A stretch of 64,000 nucleotides of DNA from HK1 sp965204915 (GCA_965204915.1 OZ242023.1:1736001-1800000); one strand, 5' to 3'; shown: positions 26,329 through 34,865, numbered from the stretch's first letter. A program made the numbers and translations. The notes: generated by a model from the letters alone, not told the origin.

Positions 26329-29028
26329 ATGAAGGCAGGGATGAAGGCGGCGACCGTGCTGTGCGTGGCGTTCCTGACGGGCTGGCCGTTGGCGGCGCTT
26401 GCGCAGAATACCCATACCCTGCCGTTGGTGCGGCCGGCGGACTTCGCCGGGCAGGAAAGCCTTGTGCGCATCGTCAACCGTTCGGCCACGTCGGGGACGG
26501 TGCGGATTACCGCCTTCGACGATACCGGGCGGCGCTTCGGGCCGGTGACTCTTACGCTCGGCGGCTTGCGGGACGCGAACATCACTTCCGGCGATCTGGA
26601 GCGCGGCAATGCCGCGAAGGGCTTACCCGTCGGGGTCGGGAACGGGAGCGGGAGTTGGCGCCTTGAGTTGGTGACGGCGCTCACAATCGAGCCTCTGGCC
26701 TACATCCGCACTCCTGACGGGTTCCTGACGTCGATGCACGACGAGGCGCCGGTGTCGGGAGGGGATCATTGGGTTCCTTTCTTCAACCCGGCTTCAAACA
26801 CAACGAAGGTAAGCCGTCTCCGGATCATCAACCCCGGCTCGGCGGCGGCGGCGGTTACGGTGACGGGTCTCGACGATGGAGGCAATGCGGGATCGGGGAC
26901 GGTGAGCTTGACGCTGGCGGCGGGGGCGGCGCGAACCCTGTCGGCGCAAGATCTCGAACGTGGCGGCGCGGGGTTCAGTGGACGTTTGGGCGATGGTGCG
27001 GGGAAGTGGAGGCTGAACGTCAGATCGAGCGCCAACATTCAAGTCATGAGCCTGCTGTCTACCCGAACGGGGCATCTGGCGAACCTGTCTACAACGCGGG
27101 CCGCGCCGGCCACGGCGCCGGGCGGATTCGTCGTTGCCGTTGGGTCTACGTCCGTGCGGCCTTTGGAGACGATCACCTTGAGCCTGCCCGGCGGGCTCGG
27201 CACGTCGGCCTACCGGGTGCATCTTGACCTATCGGGCGCGGGTACGTTCAGCGTCGCAGACACCATCGAGGTTGACGGGCTGACCACGGATCAGAACCAG
27301 CTTCTGATAGCGAGTCCGTTGACTCAAGCACTCCCGGATCGGAATACGGCGCATCGGCTCGCACTTCGCGTTCGGCGGGAGTCCGATCGGGCGTTAAGCA
27401 ACATGCTTCGGCTCACCATCGACGACGTCACCATCCCGGCCAATCGTGCGGGTGTCCCGTCCGTCCTGCTTGAGGTCGTCCTGGAGGCGATGTATGGGGC
27501 TTCCGATGACCCGTTGCTTGCGCTCGGCGAGCCGTCCATCCATCCCGGTCTGATGGTCGAGTCGGCGCATCGGCTTGGTCTCGATACGGAGCTAGCGGAC
27601 GTGCAGGCGAATGCGATTCTTCGAGAGATCACCGGCCTATCCGTGGCAACGATGGCAGCGGCGGGGCCATCGCCAACCGCCTACGGCCACGGCGCGCTTG
27701 TCGGTGAGAACGTGGGATGCTTGCTGATTCGGAGGGCGTGTGACGCGCTAAGGGATGCAATGGACTGCATCGGCGAGGGCATGGGCCGTTTAATCGCCGG
27801 CGGGACGTCGTTGAACGTTGAACGTTGCGCCACGGACTTCAGCCAAGAATACGTACAAGGGTGGCTGGAAGCGCCCGCGAACTGGCTGGCCTGGGGGCGT
27901 ACTGCGCTCGCGGCTGCTCCCAAGCTGGCGGGGAAATTCATTTCCAAGTCGGCGCTTCAGCGGCTGAGCATCTCGGTCGCGACAACCAAGCCGATTACTG
28001 ATGCACTCAAGACGGTTCGCACCGTGACCGATGCCGCCGAGAGCGCACGGGACTTCCAGCAGACCGCCACCGGGGCGTTGCGCGTGACGAAACGCGGCTT
28101 GCGCAATACCTATGAGTCACTGCGCGGCATCGGGCGATCCGCGACGCGCGAAAGTGCGACCCTGATCCGCGATGCGGAACGGGAGTACACAAGCCGCGCC
28201 CGGACCGATACCCAACGGGAGGCGATGGCGAATCTCATAAACGGACAGGATCGCATGAGGCAGGACGTCGAGGCCATCGAAGCGCTTGAGGACGTCTATA
28301 CCGGCGATCAGGATCCGGAGGAGGGGATCAGCAATCTGCCCGACAACAACGGCAGCGGGATCCGGGAGGGCGACAGTTGCGACTCCGGCTATCAAGAATT
28401 CCCGCTCGACGACGAGACGTCGACCTGCGTCCTGGCGTCGCTGGTGGAGCCAAGCTGCTATGCGGGCTCGCGGCGCGTGCGTTCCCCCGACTTGGGGGAT
28501 TCGTCTGCCTGCCTGTATTACCAGCTTGATTTCTTCCAGCCGGGCGGGGGGTGTCGCGAGAATTACGCGCGGGTGCGATTCCAGGGACGGGAGACTTGCC
28601 GTTGGTCCGAGCTTGGGGCGAATCAAGTGGCTTGGTACACGTTGCGGAAGGAGGAAGGCGAACCGCCACCGCCAAGTAATTGCGACGTGGATTATGTCCT
28701 CTCCCAATACGGCAGCGCGTTTCTAGTGAAACGTGGTTGTAGCGATTTCCTTATCGTCCAATACTGTTGCATTGGAAGTAGATTTTATGGGTGTGAGCGA
28801 ACAAATAGTAGTTCACCAGGTGCCTGGGAATGGATAGGTCTCGGCCCACCTGCTACGGGGGAAACCTATGAAGAAGTAGAAAATGAACCGGGGCCTGGGG
28901 CGCACACAATGGCTTGCAACCCGACTACAAACGGATGGAGATATGTGTTTTGTGCATATCCACAGGCAAATCACGATTTGATCTCGGATTGGGATGGCAA
29001 CCGAGAATTTACCTGTCCCGAACCATAA
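26329..29028 (+). CDS. Secreted multidomain protein: same constant domains, unrelated C-terminus
   Basis: An 899-residue exported protein. Residues 1-255 (signal peptide VLCVAFLTGWPLAALAQ and both constant domains) are nearly identical to the preceding gene, also at DNA level over about 750 bases. From about 265 the sequence differs completely: a beta domain (VVAVGSTSVRPLETITLSLPGG), a region LLEVVLEAMYGASDD to LAWGRTALAAAPKLAGKF, a helical stretch (about 530-650, with many Arg/Thr) and a Cys-rich tail (about 670-899) with repeated CxxxY-like patterns. I do not recognise the C-terminal half. The tail becomes less GC-rich after 28.68 kb, suggesting a different origin. A constant exported front with changing ends is the pattern of polymorphic surface or toxin proteins, which remains inference. 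Confidence 0.72.
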   Translation: MKAGMKAATVLCVAFLTGWPLAALAQNTHTLPLVRPADFAGQESLVRIVNRSATSGTVRITAFDDTGRRFGPVTLTLGGLRDANITSGDLERGNAAKGLPVGVGNGSGSWRLELVTALTIEPLAYIRTPDGFLTSMHDEAPVSGGDHWVPFFNPASNTTKVSRLRIINPGSAAAAVTVTGLDDGGNAGSGTVSLTLAAGAARTLSAQDLERGGAGFSGRLGDGAGKWRLNVRSSANIQVMSLLSTRTGHLANLSTTRAAPATAPGGFVVAVGSTSVRPLETITLSLPGGLGTSAYRVHLDLSGAGTFSVADTIEVDGLTTDQNQLLIASPLTQALPDRNTAHRLALRVRRESDRALSNMLRLTIDDVTIPANRAGVPSVLLEVVLEAMYGASDDPLLALGEPSIHPGLMVESAHRLGLDTELADVQANAILREITGLSVATMAAAGPSPTAYGHGALVGENVGCLLIRRACDALRDAMDCIGEGMGRLIAGGTSLNVERCATDFSQEYVQGWLEAPANWLAWGRTALAAAPKLAGKFISKSALQRLSISVATTKPITDALKTVRTVTDAAESARDFQQTATGALRVTKRGLRNTYESLRGIGRSATRESATLIRDAEREYTSRARTDTQREAMANLINGQDRMRQDVEAIEALEDVYTGDQDPEEGISNLPDNNGSGIREGDSCDSGYQEFPLDDETSTCVLASLVEPSCYAGSRRVRSPDLGDSSACLYYQLDFFQPGGGCRENYARVRFQGRETCRWSELGANQVAWYTLRKEEGEPPPPSNCDVDYVLSQYGSAFLVKRGCSDFLIVQYCCIGSRFYGCERTNSSSPGAWEWIGLGPPATGETYEEVENEPGPGAHTMACNPTTNGWRYVFCAYPQANHDLISDWDGNREFTCPEP

Positions 29029-30049
29029 CGGAAAAACTCGATTCAGTAGCCTGAATCAACCGGACACAGAATCTCCCGCGCAATAGGCCGCGGTAAGCTG
29101 ACCTGACGTCGAGGGGTGCCGGGACGTAGCCCTATAGGCTCCACGGCGTCATCGGCGCCAGCGACGCAGTGATGGCCGGCCCGCGCTTGATAAATCCCGA
29201 TGCTGGTGACGCGCAAAGCCCGGCGGTCCAGGGCCGTCGAGTAGCCAACCCTTCCGAACGCCTTTCGCGCGAAGCGAACCGTGCCGTCGCGCGCGCGGCA
29301 GTCGCGTGCAATGGCGATTATGACAACCCGAAGGGCCGCGAAGCGGGGCGGCGCTTCGACACTTCATCCGCGGGATACCCTTCGCGCCGGCGACGTGGCC
29401 GGGTTGACTCCGTGCTTGGCGCCGGCCGCTATGGCGGCGTTACCGTCCCGGCCTTACCCGTCCGCTTCGTCGCGAGCTCGGCGGTCGGCTTCCCGGACGT
29501 ACCCGTTGGCCGGCGTATCGGGGATTGCGGGGTCCGGGAGCCGTCCCGGAATCCGTTTCCGGCTTCGCGGGCGTCCTGGCGTCCCGTGGGGCGCCGTCCG
29601 GGGTCCGGGCCGTGCCGGGGTGTGGTGCGGCCGGGGCGGTCGCGTCCCGTAGGGCGGCGTACAGGCGGCTTCGCGGGCGGGGCCGGACGTCGCGGTTGGC
29701 CGGCTTATCTCGTCGATATGTCTCTCGAGGTCCAGAGCGGGGTGCCCGTCGAGTCCGTTCCGGCGCGACGAGGATTCGTTACCGGCGAGATACCGCGGTC
29801 GAGCGCATTGGCGTTATCGGCGCGGTAGCGCACCTTGGGCGGGTGTGCTCCAATGAGGTCGGCTGCTGCGACGGGCCGGGAACAGGGGCGCGGCGGCGGC
29901 TTGGCGTGCTTGATGCGGGCTTGACCCTTGGAGGGCGGTCGGCGAGGATGGTCCACTCTCGCCACGATGGCGGACGAATCACGGGGCGGGTGAACGATGA
30001 AGACGTGGGCCGTATCGGCGAGGTGGGGCAATCAACGGAGGAGATACTG
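29029..30049. other. Gene-poor region with decayed repeats
   Basis: No convincing gene was found on either strand. Frames here are Arg/Gly/Pro-rich and unlike known families. It holds copy 1 of a duplicated block (29355-29600) and, near 29968-30020, a third copy of the secreted-paralog leader running into ATGAAGACGTGGGCCGT, which matches the start of the gene at 24641 before breaking off. Confidence 0.6.
29355..29600. repeat. Duplicated noncoding block, copy 1
   Basis: It shares ATACCCTTCGCGCCGGCG, CGGCGTTACCGTCCCG, TACCCGTTGGCCGGCGTAT and CCGTTTCCGGCTTCG in the same order with 30640-30900. The copies differ by point changes and small indels. Confidence 0.75.
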
Positions 30050-30271
30050 ATGAAATACTTGAAGCGGTTGGCGTTCACTGGCGTTCTGCTGGTGAGTGGC
30101 GGCGGTGTGGCCGTCGCGGGCGTCTTCAATCCTGCGAAGCTTGAAATCCCCACGGAAGCGCACACGGGCGCCCTTGAGGGCATCGAAGAAGGGACGGACA
30201 TTGCCCCGGTGTCGTGGGTACCGTCACTATCGCGCTTCTGCGATGGGGGGTGGGCTGCAAGGCGGAAGTAG
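30050..30271 (+). CDS. Small exported protein, possibly a truncated remnant
   Basis: A 73-residue reading with a good ribosome-binding site (GGAGGAG upstream of ATG 30050) and an export signal (MKYLKRLAFTGVLLVSGGGVAVAG). The mature part is about 50 residues (VFNPAKLEIPTEAHTGALEG) and matches nothing I know. The preceding 50 bases are a copy of the secreted-paralog leader and gene start, which suggests the locus once held another member and that this frame has taken over or been cut. No partner gene is apparent, and it may be non-functional. Confidence 0.45.
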   Translation: MKYLKRLAFTGVLLVSGGGVAVAGVFNPAKLEIPTEAHTGALEGIEEGTDIAPVSWVPSLSRFCDGGWAARRK

Positions 30272-30349
30272 CGAGCCGGATGAATCCTCGGCGTCGGTGC
30301 CTTCCGAAGTGTCCCGGTGCACGTGGGAGCGCAAGCGAGCCGTGCGAGG

Positions 30350-30374
30350 GCGGGCGCCGATTGGCGCCCGCCTT
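30350..30374. terminator. Strong GC hairpin, terminator-like
   Basis: GGCGGGCGCC and GGCGCCCGCC form a perfect 10-bp stem with a four-base loop (GATT). Only a short TT follows on the plus strand, so termination is uncertain. Confidence 0.4.
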
Positions 30375-30639
30375 CAGGGATGATGCGCCGCCTGAAAGCA
30401 GCGGGATACCGCCCCGCCGACAAGGGCGCCGATCGGCAACCCTGCCGAGCGTAAACGCGGGTGATAACGCCGGCGGCGTCTCCTGATCGGTGAAGCTGCC
30501 GACCACGAGCCGACGAGGCTCGTGTAGACCAAGCTCTTGGCCGCCGCCTGCCGGAGTGTCCCGTAGTCTGTGCGAAGAATGAGCCGGACGTAGGGATACG
30601 AAGACAGGTGCCTGCGCCGGTTGGCGCACTTCAACACTT

Positions 30640-30900
30640 CTTCCGCGGAATACCCTTCGCGCCGGCGCCGTGCCGGGGTAATCCCATGCTTGGCGCCGGT
30701 CGCTACGGCGGCGTTACCGTCCCGACCTTACCCGTTTGCTTCGTCGCGAGTCCGGTCCCGAGCGTCCCGTAGGGCGGCGGGCGGCTTCGCGGATGTACCC
30801 GTTGGCCGGCGTATCGCGGGGATTGCAGAGTCCGGCCGCCGGACCGGAAACCGTTTCCGGCTTCGTGGGCGGCCTGGCGTCCCGTAGGGCGGCGTGCGGG
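30640..30900. repeat. Duplicated noncoding block, copy 2
   Basis: Partner of 29355-29600. This copy contains an extra segment around GTCCCGTAGGGCGGCG that copy 1 lacks. Confidence 0.75.
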
Positions 30901-30950
30901 CGGCTTCGCGGGCGCGGTAACGTCCCGGTAGCGAGCCGAGCGGCGGGCGG

Positions 30951-31305
30951 CTACTGCTCGGCTTCCTGTTCGTAGAAACGGGCCACGGCGCCGCGGGCGG
31001 CGCTCTCGCGGGCGGTGTACCGGGCTACCGTCGTCTCCGATCGCCAGCCTCCAGCCTGCATGATCGCGGGCATCTCGATACCCTTCGACCGGGCGAGGTC
31101 CTGCGCCATCCCGATCCGGCATCCGTGGCTTGAAACCCCTTCCAGTCCGGCGGCCTTCGCGGCGGCTTGGATGCGGCGCTTGATCTGCCCGGTGCTCAAG
31201 CCGAAGACGGGCGCGGTGTCGTCGGCGCCGCGGCGGATCGCGTCGAGCGCGGTGACGGTGATCGGGGCGAGGTACGCGGTGGTGTCGGCATCCGTCTTCC
31301 GGCTG
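30951..31305 (-). pseudogene. Tyrosine recombinase (phage-type integrase), C-terminal fragment
   Basis: The minus-strand reading contains TAYLAPITVTALDAIRRG, then SSHGCRIGMAQDLA with the His-x-x-Arg pair of the catalytic site, AGGWRSETTVARY with the Trp and the nucleophilic Tyr, and a short C-terminal tail. The N-terminal DNA-binding domain and the first catalytic Arg are absent. The fragment stops at about 31305, where dispersed repeat copy B begins. It is probably what remains of a mobile island; the intact part starts at ATG-like codons near 31199. Confidence 0.82.
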
Positions 31306-31334
31306 GCTGCTCGCCGTGGACCGGCCGACCGGTG

Positions 31335-31442
31335 CGCGGATGCGGCTGTTCGGGAAGGGGGGGTCGGGGGAGTGTGCCGAGGCTGCCGCCGATGCCGCGG
31401 TCCCGGAGCGGGGTGCGGGCGCTTCAGGCGACGCGCGTCCGC
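31335..31442. repeat. Dispersed breakpoint repeat, copy B
   Basis: It shares the core GCGGCTGTTCGGGAAGG and the whole right part (GGGGGAGTGTGCCGAGG onward) with copy A at 18881-18992. On its left is the cut integrase, on its right the C-terminal end of a DUF4926 gene, whose last residues (TRVA) and stop codon lie inside the repeat. Confidence 0.8.
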
Positions 31443-31648
31443 TCGCGGTTGAGAACGAGCACGTCACCGATGGAGAGCGTGCCGACGTGCCGGGTCCGCC
31501 CGTCGCGGCTCAGGAATTCGACTTCCAGGCTGTCGGGAGGGAACAGCTCGACGATGGTGCCCACGTCACCCGCCTGAATCTCCGGTTCGCCCGAGCCGTT
31601 CAGCACGGCTACCATGTCCAATAGTTTCAGTTGTCGCGGCCTGGCCAC
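31424..31648 (-). CDS. DUF4926-like small protein
   Basis: A 74-residue protein starting at GTG 31648. The order LLDMVAVLNGS, VGTIVELFPPDSLEVEFLSRDG and GTLSIGDVLVLN fits the small beta-barrel DUF4926 proteins, which are often encoded next to a toxin-like DUF6883 protein. No such partner is present here. The final residues RTRVA and the stop come from dispersed repeat copy B, so the natural C-terminus may have been replaced. A decayed paralog lies at 18.3-18.47 kb. Confidence 0.65.
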   Translation of the reverse strand: MARPRQLKLLDMVAVLNGSGEPEIQAGDVGTIVELFPPDSLEVEFLSRDGRTRHVGTLSIGDVLVLNRERTRVA

Positions 31649-31780
31649 TTCGAGCTTCCGTTTTCCGGTTGAGAGGTCATGGAATGTAGCAGGTAACCAA
31701 ACGTGAACCGCCCGTCGTGAGGCGCCCTCTGAGGCATTCTGCCGGTGCGACGGCCACGAGATGAGGCAGGGGCAGCGCTG

Positions 31781-32020
31781 CTACCGGCTGGCGGTGCGCA
31801 TCTGCTCGACGGTGCCGGTGAGCCGGCCGAGCGCTTCCCGGTCGGCCCCCGCCTCCGCGCGCAGGGCGCGCGCTTCGGACTGCCACGCCTCGCGGTCGGC
31901 GCGGGCTTCTTCATGAAGCCGGTCACGCTCCTTCTGCCATGCTTCCAGGTTGGCGCGGTCTTCGGCCTTGGTCGCCAGTTCGTCCCGGCGCGCATCCCGG
32001 TTCCTTTTCCGCCGGAGCCA
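31781..32020 (-). pseudogene. Coiled-coil protein, N-terminally cut fragment
   Basis: The frame reads RRDELATKAEDRANLEAWQK, then heptad-like ADREAWQSEARALRAEAGADREALGRLTG and the end VEQMRTASR. The Ala/Glu/Arg pattern predicts a coiled coil. No start codon is available close to the homologous part, because the sequence upstream becomes repeat copy C. A small coiled-coil gene with related wording (DRDELATRA) is present at 51138-51428. Confidence 0.5.
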
Positions 32021-32084
32021 TGGTGGTCCCGCCGCCGACCCGGTTTCGGACCATCCGGAAACGGCCTGTGGATCTGCCGGCCGG

Positions 32085-32160
32085 GACGCGGGTGCGGCCA
32101 TTCGGGAAGGGGGGAGGGCGGTGGGTCCGGTGGAGTGTGCCGAGGTTGCCGCCGAGGCCG
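32085..32160. repeat. Dispersed breakpoint repeat, copy C
   Basis: GGTGCGGCCATTCGGGAAGG, then GGTGGAGTGTGCCGAGG, matches the core of copies A and B with several changes. It lies where the coiled-coil gene is cut. Confidence 0.65.
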
Positions 32161-32233
32161 GAACGGAGTGCCGGCACTTGGCGGCTGAGGATATGATCCG
32201 CCGGTCCGGGCGGCAGCGGCAGCGGAGACCATC

Positions 32234-33652
32234 ATGCAGAGCACCGCGCAGTCGCTGTCGGTGTACTTCGAGCGGCGCATGGCCCGCATCCTCCTGCTCG
32301 GGATCGTCAGCGGCTTTCCCTGGGTCCTGATCGGCAGCGCGCTGAGCCTCTGGCTGAAGGAAGACGGCCTGAGCCGCACCACCATCGGCTGGGCCGGCCT
32401 GATCTTCGGGGTCTACGCGGTCAACTTCCTGTGGGCGCCGCTGATCGACCGGCTGCGGGTGCCCTGGCTGACGCAGCGGCTCGGCCACCGCCGCGCCTGG
32501 ATCGTCACCCTGCAAGGGGTGATCCTGGCCTGCCTGGTGCTGTGGAGCGTCATCGATCCGACGGCGAACCTGGCCGGCGTGGTCGCGGTCGGCCTGGTCA
32601 TCGCCATTGCCTCCGCGACCCAGGACATCACCATCGACGCGCTCCGGATCGAGCAGATCGGCACCGCGGAAGGCGAATCCATGGCCGCGGGGGCGGCCGT
32701 CGCGGTGGTGGGCTGGTGGACCGGGTACAAGCTCGGCGGCGCGCTCGCGCTGGAGACGGCGCAGGCCTTCCAGGACGCCGGGGTCGAGGACTACTGGCAG
32801 GCCGCCTTCCTCGTGCTCGGGGGGGTGGTCGTCCTCTGCAACGTCGGCCTCATGTTCGTGCGCGAGCCGCCGCCGGCGGAGCGCATCGCCGCCCAGGCGC
32901 AGGACGAGCATCGGGTCGCCTCGCGCTTCGGCCTGTCCGGCGGGGTCGGCCGCGCCGCCGCCTGGCTCGCGGGCACCGTGGCCGGCCCCCTGATGAGCTT
33001 CTTCCGGCGCAACGGCTTCGCCATCGCCGCCGCGGTGCTCGGCTTCATCTTCCTGTTCAAGATCGGCGAGGCCTTCCTGGGCCGCATGTCCCTGCTCTTC
33101 TACAAGGAGATCGGATTCTCCAAGACCGACATCGCGCTGTACTCCAAGGGGCTGGGCTGGGTCACCACCGTCGCGTTCACCGTGCTGGGCGGGCTGTTCG
33201 CGATCCGGATGGGGCTGGTGCGGGCCATGTTCCTGGCCGGCATCGCCATGGCCCTGACCAACCTCCTGTTCGCCCTGCTCGCGTGGACGGGCAAGTCCGA
33301 GGCCCTGTTCGCGGCGGCGGTGGTGGCGGACGACCTCACCAGCGCCTTCGCCACCGTGACCTTCGTCGCCTTCATCTCAATGCTGGTGGACCGGACCTAC
33401 ACCGCCACCCAGTACGCGCTGCTGGCCTCCATCGGGACGGCGGGAAGGACCCTGTTCGCCGCCTCCTCCGGCGCCCTGGTGGACTGGCTGGACGGCGACT
33501 GGGGCACGTTCTTCGTGATCACCACGCTGATGGTGATCCCGTCGCTGGTGTGCCTGTGGGCCATCCGCGAACGGCTCGGGGCCCTGCTGGCCGGGGCGCG
33601 GGTGCGGCTGCTCGGGAAGGAGGTGGAGGGCGGGGCCGGGGGAGCGGGCTGA
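32234..33652 (+). CDS. AmpG-like MFS transporter
   Basis: A 472-residue inner-membrane permease with about 12-14 helices. The N-terminus (LGIVSGFPWVLIGSALSLWL, WAGLIFGVYAVNFLWAPLID) matches AmpG, the importer of anhydro-muropeptides in cell-wall recycling. ATQDITIDALRIE is the conserved AmpG phrase. Start ATG 32234. The C-terminal 20 residues (LAGARVRLLGKEVEGGAGG) coincide with repeat copy D, so the natural end may have been replaced. Downstream, at 33.79-33.89 kb, a short near-exact copy of the loop after helix 6 is found, a remnant of a partial duplication. Confidence 0.88.
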   Translation: MQSTAQSLSVYFERRMARILLLGIVSGFPWVLIGSALSLWLKEDGLSRTTIGWAGLIFGVYAVNFLWAPLIDRLRVPWLTQRLGHRRAWIVTLQGVILACLVLWSVIDPTANLAGVVAVGLVIAIASATQDITIDALRIEQIGTAEGESMAAGAAVAVVGWWTGYKLGGALALETAQAFQDAGVEDYWQAAFLVLGGVVVLCNVGLMFVREPPPAERIAAQAQDEHRVASRFGLSGGVGRAAAWLAGTVAGPLMSFFRRNGFAIAAAVLGFIFLFKIGEAFLGRMSLLFYKEIGFSKTDIALYSKGLGWVTTVAFTVLGGLFAIRMGLVRAMFLAGIAMALTNLLFALLAWTGKSEALFAAAVVADDLTSAFATVTFVAFISMLVDRTYTATQYALLASIGTAGRTLFAASSGALVDWLDGDWGTFFVITTLMVIPSLVCLWAIRERLGALLAGARVRLLGKEVEGGAGGAG

Positions 33653-33658
33653 GGCCGG
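33595..33658. repeat. Dispersed breakpoint repeat, copy D (weak)
   Basis: GGTGCGGCTGCTCGGGAAGG matches the core of copies A to C. The right part is different, GGGGGAGCGGGCTGAGG instead of GGGGGAGTGTGCCGAGG. It forms the end of the AmpG-like gene. Confidence 0.5.
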
Positions 33659-33792
33659 CGGTCTCCATCGCATCGCTCTGTCCGTGAATCCCCCTCGCGC
33701 CTGCCGCCTTCCGGCCGGAACGTGTCTGGAGACCCCAGGCGAGGATCCATGCGAAGGAGAGGTCCATCGGGGTCGTCATCGAGCTCCGGCGC

Positions 33793-33890
33793 CATGTTCG
33801 TGCGTGAGCCGCCTCCGGGGGAGCGCATCGCCGCCCAGGCGGAGGACGAGCATCGGGTCGCCTCGCGCTTCGGCCTGTCCGGCGGGACCC
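33793..33890 (+). pseudogene. Duplicated fragment of the AmpG-like gene
   Basis: About 98 bases reading MFVREPPPGERIAAQAEDEH and on to FGLSGG are almost identical to 32851-32945 inside the transporter gene. No start, helices or further parts of the gene are present. Confidence 0.8.
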
Positions 33891-33938
33891 TGTTCATGAG
33901 GCGGCGTGCCTCGGCCTCCTTCGGCAGGACGGACCGGC

Positions 33939-34712
33939 TCATGCCGTCGGTGACGGTATCGAGACGCCGGCGCTCGCGCCGTGGGGGATCGGGGCGGCGG
34001 GATCAAGGGCATAGAGGACTCCCCCGGCGACCGCGGCGGGTTCGGGCACGCCCTCCGGCGGCTCCGCGGGGAAGGCCCGGCGCCGCAGCGCGGTGCGCAT
34101 CGGCCCCGGGTGGATGCAGACGACCCGCGGCGTGCCGGCGGCCTCGACCTCCTCGGCGAGGACCCGGGCCAGACCTTCGACACCGGACTTCGACGCCGCA
34201 TAGGCGCCCCAGTACGCACGAGCGCATCGGCCGACGGTATCGCCGATGAACACCACCGCCGCGTCCGGCACGGACTGGAGCAACGGGAGGCAGGCGGCCG
34301 TGACGAGGAAGGGCGCGTTCAGGTTGACGTGGACGGTGCGCAGCCAGTCCGCCGGCTCCAGGTGCGCGAGCGGCGCGAGCCCGGAGAAGGCGGCGGCGGC
34401 GTGCACGATGCCGTGCAGGCGCCCGTACGCCTGCCCGATGCGTCCGGCCAGCTCCGCGTAGTCCCCGGGACCCGCGCCGGAGAGATCCATCGGGTAGAGG
34501 GCGGGCGGCGGGCCTCCGGCCTCGACGATCCGGTCGTGGGTCTCCTCGATCTTGCGCACCGTCCGCCCGAGCAATACGACCTCGGCCCCACATCGTGCGG
34601 CGCCGATCGCGACGCCGCGGCCGAGTCCGCCGCCGGCGCCGGTGACGAGCACCGTGCGGCCCGCGAAGGCATCGGGTGCGGGGAGGTAGTCGCCGGGGAT
34701 CGAGGTGGTCAT
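33939..34712 (-). CDS. YciK-like short-chain dehydrogenase/reductase
   Basis: A 257-residue Rossmann-fold oxidoreductase. The nucleotide-binding motif TGAGGGLGRGVA is near residue 22, the NAAA-like HAAAAF near 96, and the catalytic Tyr-Lys pair in YAASKSGVEGLA near 165; the Ser position is less clear (VFIGDTVG). It resembles YciK, which in Pseudomonas lies next to mupP and ubiG, and the same neighbours are found here in the same direction, separated by one extra gene. ATG 34712 has GGAG upstream. The region just before it is a 16-bp tandem repeat, so promoter or leader may be affected. Confidence 0.85.
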   Translation of the reverse strand: MTTSIPGDYLPAPDAFAGRTVLVTGAGGGLGRGVAIGAARCGAEVVLLGRTVRKIEETHDRIVEAGGPPPALYPMDLSGAGPGDYAELAGRIGQAYGRLHGIVHAAAAFSGLAPLAHLEPADWLRTVHVNLNAPFLVTAACLPLLQSVPDAAVVFIGDTVGRCARAYWGAYAASKSGVEGLARVLAEEVEAAGTPRVVCIHPGPMRTALRRRAFPAEPPEGVPEPAAVAGGVLYALDPAAPIPHGASAGVSIPSPTA

Positions 34713-34738
34713 CGTGGGTCTCCGCTGGTTCGTGCAGG

Positions 34739-34865
34739 GTGTTTCGAGGCCGGGGTGTTTCAAGGCCGGGGTGTTTCGAGGCCGGGGTGTTTCGAGGCCG
34801 GGGTGTTTCGAGGCCGGGGTGTTTCGAGGTCAGGGTGTTTCGAGGCCAAGGTGTTTCGAGGCGTT
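34739..34865. repeat. 16-bp tandem repeat, seven units and a partial
   Basis: Units of GTGTTTCGAGGCCGGG follow head to tail. The first five are nearly identical; the last two diverge. There are no spacers, so this is a simple tandem array. It lies between the squalene-synthase-like gene and the SDR gene. Confidence 0.92.

Larger units (their letters stand above)
30272..30950. other. Gene-poor region with second copy of the duplicated block
   Basis: No convincing gene was found. It contains a strong hairpin near 30350 and the duplicated block at 30640-30900. The short phrase GTCCCGTAGGGCGGCG occurs at least twice here and once near 29647. Confidence 0.55.

Noticed and set aside
29169..29828. 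A 219-codon plus-strand gene
   Set aside because: Composition is Arg/Gly/Pro-rich, part of the frame lies in the duplicated noncoding block, and no ribosome-binding site or family pattern is seen.
30374..30637. Small minus-strand gene with RRHLSSYPYVRLILRTD
   Set aside because: A short stretch looks protein-like, but the frame covers a hairpin and repeat sequence and nothing supports it.
34739..34865. CRISPR array
   Set aside because: Units of 16 bases follow each other without spacers, so this is a simple tandem repeat.
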